Assembly: GCF_020410745.1 (NCBI RefSeq)
Contig: NZ_CP084528.1
Location: forward strand, 620,001-684,000
DNA from: Kaistella polysaccharea
GTDB taxonomy: Bacteria > Bacteroidota > Bacteroidia > Flavobacteriales > Weeksellaceae
Reading direction: 5' to 3'
DNA: 64,000 nt
How positions within the stretch are numbered: the stretch's first letter is position 1; every line of letters starts with the position of its first letter. A program made the translations under genes and the position numbers. The notes beneath the pieces are model-generated. The model saw only the letters and a list, made by a program, of their open reading frames with translations. It did not search any database and was not told the DNA's origin. Positions 59,009-64,000 of this stretch are shown here, in pieces.

Positions 59009-60352
59009 ATGAAACTCGCTGCTCTCGCAAAAGAATTAGAAATATCCATTCAAAGCTTTATAAAATTTATTCAGGATTTTGATCTCGAACTTGCAGAGTG
59101 TCTCACCCCAAATTTTGAGGTAAAAGAAGATTTTGTTCGGTTTGCCAGAGAAAATAAAGAATTTCTAAAACGGTATGCCGAAGATCTTGATCAATCGAAA
59201 TCGGTTGCGCAGATTGCAGAAAGTATTCACCAGCCGACCGAAAAAGTGGCGCAGATCATCAAGGAGCAAAAACCACAGCTTTTTGATAATGGAAGATACC
59301 GCTCCTCTATTTCCAGCTTTGGTATTGATAATAAACTTGGTGGAAATTATGAGTTCGTATACAATTATTTTGGGAAAAATACCAAATTAACAAAGCGCGA
59401 TTTTATTGGATATCGCGATCTGTTTTTCTTTATTTCTGAAGCTCTGGAACCCTATTTAAGCAACGTTTCTGTAGAAAATTGGGGAATACATAAACCTGCA
59501 GGAATTATATTGTACGGGCCGCCCGGAAGTGGAAAAATATTTTGGGCAAATAAAATAGCAGATATTATTGGATATGATTTTAAAGAGATCAAAAAGCATT
59601 ATTTAGGCACCACTTTGGTCGATAATGAGAAAACCGATTTCAATGATTTTCTGGTAACAATGATGCAGGAAGAAAAGGTTCTTCTTTTTTTAGAAAATTT
59701 CGACCAATTAATGGCAGAAAGAAGCGAAGAAAATTCAGTAAATGGTTGCGACGAAAAAACCAAAGAAATCATCCTGCATTATATCAGCCATTTTGAAGAA
59801 GAAAACATACTGATGATCGGTGCTGCAAACTCTTTGTTCAAAATTGATAGAGAACTTTTAGCGCCAGGGAGATTTGATGTTCTGATTCCTATTTTCCCTC
59901 CGGACGTGAAAGAACGTTCCGAAATGCTACTTTATCATATGACTGATGAGCTATCGTCTGACGCTTTACTTCTCAAAATTCTTAAACACAATAAAGCTCA
60001 TTTGCTCCCTTTTTGGGAAGACATTTCCAAGAAAATGCGCGCCTATTCCAATACCATGTTAATTGATTTTACCCAAAGTTTAAAAAAACGGGCAAGAAAT
60101 CTTTACTTAAAAGAAAATACTACAGAAATCAAATTAACTAAAACGATACTGGAAGCGGCGTTGAAAGATGCAGCAACAAAGCTTACTGAGCAATATCTGA
60201 ATCAGGTCGAGCAATTTTTAAAAGAAGTCTCGCGGAATAATTATGATGAATTTTCACATCGTATTAAAGCCCTAGCGAAAGAATTAGAACACTACAGAAT
60301 TGTGGAAAAACCCACAAAATCCATAGGTTTTAAATTAAACGAAGAAGATTAG
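59009..60352 (+). CDS. AAA+ protein with IF2_N-like N-terminus and degenerate Walker motifs
   Basis: The 447-residue protein starts with a segment resembling the IF2 N-terminal helical module (MKLAALAKELEISIQSFIKFIQDF, then a second repeat near 65-90). The AAA+ module spans ~130-330. Walker A is GPPGSGKI at 170-177, with Ile in place of the Mg-coordinating Thr/Ser. Walker B reads LLFLEN at 225-230, with Glu-Asn in place of Asp-Glu. Sensor 1 Asn274 and GRFD at 287-290 are kept. ATP may bind, but hydrolysis looks impaired. The C-terminal ~100 residues are helical and charged. It is close to the Cdc48/FtsH type, but without a protease domain. Function unknown. Confidence 0.83.
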   Translation: MKLAALAKELEISIQSFIKFIQDFDLELAECLTPNFEVKEDFVRFARENKEFLKRYAEDLDQSKSVAQIAESIHQPTEKVAQIIKEQKPQLFDNGRYRSSISSFGIDNKLGGNYEFVYNYFGKNTKLTKRDFIGYRDLFFFISEALEPYLSNVSVENWGIHKPAGIILYGPPGSGKIFWANKIADIIGYDFKEIKKHYLGTTLVDNEKTDFNDFLVTMMQEEKVLLFLENFDQLMAERSEENSVNGCDEKTKEIILHYISHFEEENILMIGAANSLFKIDRELLAPGRFDVLIPIFPPDVKERSEMLLYHMTDELSSDALLLKILKHNKAHLLPFWEDISKKMRAYSNTMLIDFTQSLKKRARNLYLKENTTEIKLTKTILEAALKDAATKLTEQYLNQVEQFLKEVSRNNYDEFSHRIKALAKELEHYRIVEKPTKSIGFKLNEED

Positions 60353-60359
60353 AAAATAA

Positions 60360-60389
60360 AAATTCATTGATTTCTCAATGAATTTTTTT
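60360..60389. terminator. Bidirectional terminator after the AAA+ gene
   Basis: AAATTCATTGA pairs with TCAATGAATTT around TTTC, followed by a T-run and preceded by A-rich sequence. Confidence 0.8.
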
Positions 60390-60409
60390 AAGTTCTATAA
60401 ATTATAATA

Positions 60410-60871
60410 TTAAAGTACAACTCCTATTTCATAAACATTAGCTTGCTTTAGATATTTAGATCGTTCTCGTGAAGTGATTGATTCAAACTCCCCATTTTTC
60501 AAAACGATAATGGGATCTTCTCCTATTTCTACTTCTGCATTGGTGATGTACTTCTCTTCCGGACTTTCATCCTTTAAATCAGAATCTACTTCCTGAAGAT
60601 GGTGTGCATAATCTTTAAATTCGGGATCTGAGGAGTGAAGGAACTTATATTCAGGTCCAGCTTGTACGTTAAAATGCAGTTTTCGGGTTACAAGACCTAC
60701 TTCATTGGTTATTTGGGGATTATCATTTCCGTCTTTAAAAGCGACTTCTACGACTTCTCCTAAATTTTGCGCTGCATAATTTTGGGCGTCCTCAAAAGTG
60801 TCAAATCCAACCATTACAACCTTCTCATCCATTTCGTACTTTACCAGTTTTTCTCGATCTATAGTTTCCAT
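60410..60871 (-). CDS. Uncharacterised acidic protein
   Basis: I do not recognise a family. The 153-residue protein is acidic and apparently cytoplasmic. It has an N-terminal alpha/beta pattern (VVMVGFDTFEDAQNYAAQNLGEVVEVAFKDG, ~18-48), a middle rich in His and Asp, and a C-terminal strand-turn segment (EIGEDPIIVLKNGEFESITSRERSKYLKQANVYEIGVVL). There is no signal peptide or membrane helix. It is convergent with the AAA+ gene and divergent from the peptidase gene, so it stands alone. Confidence 0.7.
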   Translation of the reverse strand: METIDREKLVKYEMDEKVVMVGFDTFEDAQNYAAQNLGEVVEVAFKDGNDNPQITNEVGLVTRKLHFNVQAGPEYKFLHSSDPEFKDYAHHLQEVDSDLKDESPEEKYITNAEVEIGEDPIIVLKNGEFESITSRERSKYLKQANVYEIGVVL

Positions 60872-60956
60872 ATTAAAGTTTTTAATTCGTGAACGTACAT
60901 CAATAATATTGCCAAGATACTGTTCATAGAAGTTTACACCATTTTCGGAAATTTGT

Positions 60957-60964
60957 TATCTTTG
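60957..60964 (+). promoter_or_regulatory. -7 promoter box of the DPP4-like gene (TATCTTTG)
   Basis: A perfect TAnnTTTG lies 19 nt before the ATG at 60984. Confidence 0.55.
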
Positions 60965-60983
60965 AAAACTTATCAAAAATATT

Positions 60984-63110
60984 ATGAAAAAAATCTTCAT
61001 TTCGCTCTCGCTTTTAGCTTCAATATCTTTCTTTTCCCAAACCATAACTTTAGATAAAATTTATTCAGGATATTATCGTGGCAAGGGAATCTCTGGAATT
61101 TCTTCTCTTAAAAACGGGGAGAATTATGTAATCATTGAACCCGGCGGAATTGCAAAATACTCTTATAAAACAACCAAAAAAGATGGCAATATCGTGGAAG
61201 GAAGTTTTCAGTCATATATTTTTAATGATGATGAATCTAAAATTTTACTATTAAAAGACAGTCAGCCAATTTACAGACATTCGTTTTTCGGAAAATATGA
61301 AGTGCGGGATATCAAAACAGGAAAAAGCTTGCAACTGAACGAAGGTAATTTTGTGCAAGAACCTACCTTTTCGCCGGACGGAAGTAAGGTTGCTTTTGTG
61401 GCAGATAACAATCTTTTTTATCAGGATTTAAATTCTGGGGAAATTGTGAAAATAACTGAAGACGGAAAAAAGAATCAAATACTAAACGGTCTTGCAGATT
61501 GGGTTTATGAAGAAGAATTTGGACATGCGCGATTGTACGAGTGGACAAAAAATTCAGACGCAATTGTATTTGTAAAATCTAACGAATCCGAAGTTCCGGA
61601 AATGTCGATCCCAATTTACGGAAAACAGCTCTACCCTTCGGAAATGCGTTTTAAATATCCAAAAGCAGGTGAAAAAAACTCAATAGTTTCAGCACAACTT
61701 TATCGATTGGACAATGCAAAAACAATTGCACTCAATTTATCCAATTATAAAAATTATTATATTCCCAATGTTTATCACACGGCAAAAGCTGATGAAATTA
61801 TTTTGATCACTTCTGAAAGATTGCAAAATGCCTCAGATGTTTTAAAGGTAAATACCAAAACCGGAAATATTACCAAACTATTTACAGAATCTGATAAAAG
61901 GTGGATTGATACTGATGATGTAACCTTGGAATTTTTAGATGACAACTCATTTATTTGGGGCGCAGAACGCGATGGAAACAGACACTTATATTGGTACGAC
62001 CAAAACGGAAAGCTGAAAAAACAAATTACAAAAGGAAACTGGGAAGTAACCAATTATTACGGATACAGCCCGCGAACGAAAGAAGTTTTTATACAAACAA
62101 CGCAAAATGGAAGCATTAATAAAGTCGTTTCCAAAGTAAATATCAATACTGGTAAAATCACTATACTTTCTGAAAAAGCCGGAACAAATAGTGCAAATTT
62201 CAGTCAAAATTATAACTACTTTATTGAAACATCTTCTTCCGCAGCCAAACCTTACACCTATGTCTTGAAAGATGGAAATGGCAAAACACTAAAGGAACTT
62301 CAGAACAATGAGGAACAGTTAAAAAAACTGGAGGCTGACAACATGGCGACGAAAGAATTTTTCACCATTCCTAATGAAGTTGGCGATCAAATGAATGCCT
62401 GGATTATGAAACCGAAAGATTTCGATCCAAATAAAAAATATCCATTATTTATGTTTCAATATTCCGGACCAGGGTCGCAGCAAGTGACAAATTCCTGGGA
62501 TCAGGGAAATGGATTTTGGTTCAATCACCTGGTTCAGCAAGGTTATATTGTCGCTTGTGTAGACGGTCGTGGTACCGGCTACAAAGGAACTGAGTATAAA
62601 AAAGTGACGTATTTAAATTTAGGTAAATATGAAATTGAAGATCAGATTGCTGCAGCAAAATGGTTCGGAAAACAGTCGTACATCAACAAAGACAGAATCG
62701 GAATTTTCGGTTGGAGTTTCGGAGGTTATATGGCGAGTTTAGCTTTGACTAAAGGTGCCGATGTTTTCAAAACAGGAATCGCAGTTGCACCAGTAACGAA
62801 TTGGAGATATTATGACTCTGTTTACACGGAAAGATTTATGAGAACGCCCCAGGAAAATCCCGCAGGTTATGATGATAATTCGCCGACAAACTACGCACAA
62901 CTATTAAAAGGTAAATTTCTGTTAATTCACGGAACAGCCGATGACAATGTGCATTTTCAAAACTCAATGGAGTTTTCAGAAGCTTTAATTCAAAACAAAA
63001 AACAATTTGAATTTATGGCATATCCCGATAAAAACCACGGAATTTTTGGTGGAAATACAAGACCTCAGTTGTATGAAAAAATGACCAATTTTATCCTGGA
63101 AAATTTATAG
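60984..63110 (+). CDS. Dipeptidyl peptidase IV-like S9 serine peptidase
   Basis: The 708-residue protein has a Sec signal peptide (MKKIFISLSLLASISFFSQ), so it acts in the periplasm or outer membrane space. A DPP IV N-terminal beta-propeller spans ~35-450, including WVYEEEFGHARLYEWTKNSDAI with the Glu pair that binds the substrate amino terminus. The alpha/beta-hydrolase domain has the nucleophile GWSFGGYMAS (about residue 570), Asp in GTADDNVHF and His in DKNHGIFGG. It releases X-Pro or X-Ala dipeptides from peptide N-termini. A strong terminator follows. Confidence 0.94.
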   Translation: MKKIFISLSLLASISFFSQTITLDKIYSGYYRGKGISGISSLKNGENYVIIEPGGIAKYSYKTTKKDGNIVEGSFQSYIFNDDESKILLLKDSQPIYRHSFFGKYEVRDIKTGKSLQLNEGNFVQEPTFSPDGSKVAFVADNNLFYQDLNSGEIVKITEDGKKNQILNGLADWVYEEEFGHARLYEWTKNSDAIVFVKSNESEVPEMSIPIYGKQLYPSEMRFKYPKAGEKNSIVSAQLYRLDNAKTIALNLSNYKNYYIPNVYHTAKADEIILITSERLQNASDVLKVNTKTGNITKLFTESDKRWIDTDDVTLEFLDDNSFIWGAERDGNRHLYWYDQNGKLKKQITKGNWEVTNYYGYSPRTKEVFIQTTQNGSINKVVSKVNINTGKITILSEKAGTNSANFSQNYNYFIETSSSAAKPYTYVLKDGNGKTLKELQNNEEQLKKLEADNMATKEFFTIPNEVGDQMNAWIMKPKDFDPNKKYPLFMFQYSGPGSQQVTNSWDQGNGFWFNHLVQQGYIVACVDGRGTGYKGTEYKKVTYLNLGKYEIEDQIAAAKWFGKQSYINKDRIGIFGWSFGGYMASLALTKGADVFKTGIAVAPVTNWRYYDSVYTERFMRTPQENPAGYDDNSPTNYAQLLKGKFLLIHGTADDNVHFQNSMEFSEALIQNKKQFEFMAYPDKNHGIFGGNTRPQLYEKMTNFILENL

Positions 63111-63129
63111 AAATATTTGTCTTAAGATT

Positions 63130-63158
63130 AAAACCACTCAAAATTGAGTGGTTTTTTT
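63130..63158 (+). terminator. DPP4-like gene terminator
   Basis: AAAACCACTCA pairs with TGAGTGGTTTT around an AAAT loop and is followed by Ts. Confidence 0.88.
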
Positions 63159-63337
63159 GTGTCAAAATTTGGAGACTACATTCCATGAAATTATCAGATT
63201 TCAAAATAGTACAAAACTCTTATTTCAATTTTCCCCGATTTCATTTTCTATTTTCTTGAACTCACTTCATCTCGCTTTCAAAAACGGTTTTCCTGAAATA
63301 TCTTTACTCCATCAATATAAAACAAAATAAAAATATT

Positions 63338-64000
63338 ATGAAAACAACGATTAAAATGCCTTTGGGAATGGTGATCTTCGGATTAACATTAATGCTTTTC
63401 ACCGTTTTAAATTCCTTTCGATTGGAAAGAAAAATTGAAAATTTTGACGAAATAAATGTCAAAAGAATCAACATCATCGAAAAAGATGGAACTATTCGAA
63501 TGGTTATTTCTAACAAAGAATTGCAACATTCTGGAAGAATGAATGGTAAAGATTGGGAGAAACGCGAACGACAAGCTGGAATGATTTTCTTCAATGATTT
63601 GGGAGATGAATGCGGCGGTTTAATATATGAGAATAAAAAAAGAACCGACGGAAGTATAAAAAACGGAATGTCCATCACGATGGATCAATATAGAGACGAC
63701 CAAGTCATTCAAATTTTAAATAATGAATCCATTAAAGGAGATAAAATGACTTCTGAACGTGGTTTTTCAGTAAATAGTTTTAAAAGTCTGGAAGGAATTG
63801 ACGCCCGAAATAAAGCTTATGCAGACGCTGAAAAGATCACAGATGAAAAATTGAGAAAAGAAAAATTGCGGGAAATTTCTAAAAATCAGGGAAGTAATAA
63901 ACTTTTATTTTTAGGTAAAACTACTGGTAATTCCCAAGGTTTATTCATCGCAGATCAAAACGGTCAACCGAAATTAATGGTTTATGTCGATGAAAAAGGT
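63338..64000 (+). CDS. Membrane-anchored hypothetical protein (cut by window edge)
   Basis: An ATG at 63338 opens a frame that runs to the end of the window (221 codons). The start is MKTTIKMPLGMVIFGLTLML, a signal-anchor helix at residues ~6-24. The rest is a soluble part with NVKRINIIEKDGTIRMVISNKE and GMIFFNDLGDECGGLIYENKK; a similar unit starts again near residue 190 (LFLGKTTGNSQGLFIADQNGQPKLMVYVDEKG). It therefore seems to hold a repeated beta-rich unit facing the envelope. I recognise no named family. The C-terminus lies outside. Confidence 0.78.
   Translation, partial: MKTTIKMPLGMVIFGLTLMLFTVLNSFRLERKIENFDEINVKRINIIEKDGTIRMVISNKELQHSGRMNGKDWEKRERQAGMIFFNDLGDECGGLIYENKKRTDGSIKNGMSITMDQYRDDQVIQILNNESIKGDKMTSERGFSVNSFKSLEGIDARNKAYADAEKITDEKLRKEKLREISKNQGSNKLLFLGKTTGNSQGLFIADQNGQPKLMVYVDEKG

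Overview
The window is AT-rich chromosomal DNA from a member of the Flavobacteriia (Bacteroidota), most likely a Chryseobacterium/Kaistella-like member of the Weeksellaceae. The evidence is a short primary sigma factor without region 1.1, promoters of the Bacteroidota type (TAnnTTTG at -7) with no Shine-Dalgarno sequences, a TonB-dependent receptor with a carboxypeptidase-like N-terminal domain, the YtxJ/YfiT bacillithiol pair, the long form of urocanate hydratase, and many lineage-typical families (DUF4153, DUF4199, DUF4920, DUF2007, GIN domain). I see no tRNA, rRNA, CRISPR array, prophage or insertion sequence. The region reads as core genome with a few accessory or decaying spots.

Layout. 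1-3430: cyanophycin locus, with cyanophycin synthetase (cut by the window edge) divergent from cyanophycinase and an isoaspartyl peptidase. 3.5-12 kb: a pyrophosphate-centred stretch with pyruvate phosphate dikinase, FabH, a CorA Mg2+ channel, a membrane ion-pumping pyrophosphatase fused to an OmpA-like domain, and soluble pyrophosphatase at the end of a radC operon. 14-17.7 kb: LolD-like ATPase and pyruvate dehydrogenase E2 and E1alpha. 17.8-21.2 kb: PAP2-like protein, BlaI-type regulator with a poly-lysine tail, DUF4153 membrane protein, RRM protein. 21.3-28.4 kb: aldo/keto reductase, rpoD, an orphan gene starting on the rpoD terminator, a Crp regulator with two bacillithiol genes, nicotinamidase, S41 protease, GreA-like factor. 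28.4-34.3 kb: a candidate small RNA or small-protein unit, TonB receptor, a possible pseudogene, hutU and two small charged proteins. 34.6-39.3 kb: FtsK, LolA, LptF/G permease. 39.4-47 kb: glutathione peroxidase, KdsB, aminotransferase, phosphosugar mutase, glycosyltransferase. 47.1-52.6 kb: SRP RNA, a homing-endonuclease-like gene, then a menaquinone operon (menB, two PH-domain proteins, menA, metal-dependent hydrolase). 52.6-53.5 kb: a DUF2007 gene beside its decayed tandem copy, flanked by two copies of a structured repeat. 53.5-64 kb: amino acid permease, DUF4920 protein, M14 carboxypeptidase, TerC, an HTH regulator behind a five-copy palindrome array, an AAA+ protein with degenerate nucleotide-binding motifs, a DPP4-like peptidase and a truncated membrane protein.

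Themes. Several genes have their ATG 4-5 nt after the -7 box, the same distance at which the SRP RNA begins, so they are probably transcribed as leaderless mRNAs. The most unusual protein-level observations are the pyrophosphatase-OmpA fusion and the HTH/operator-array/degenerate-AAA+ neighbourhood. The most unusual intergenic observation is a complete promoter-small ORF-terminator unit at 28.55-28.75 kb.
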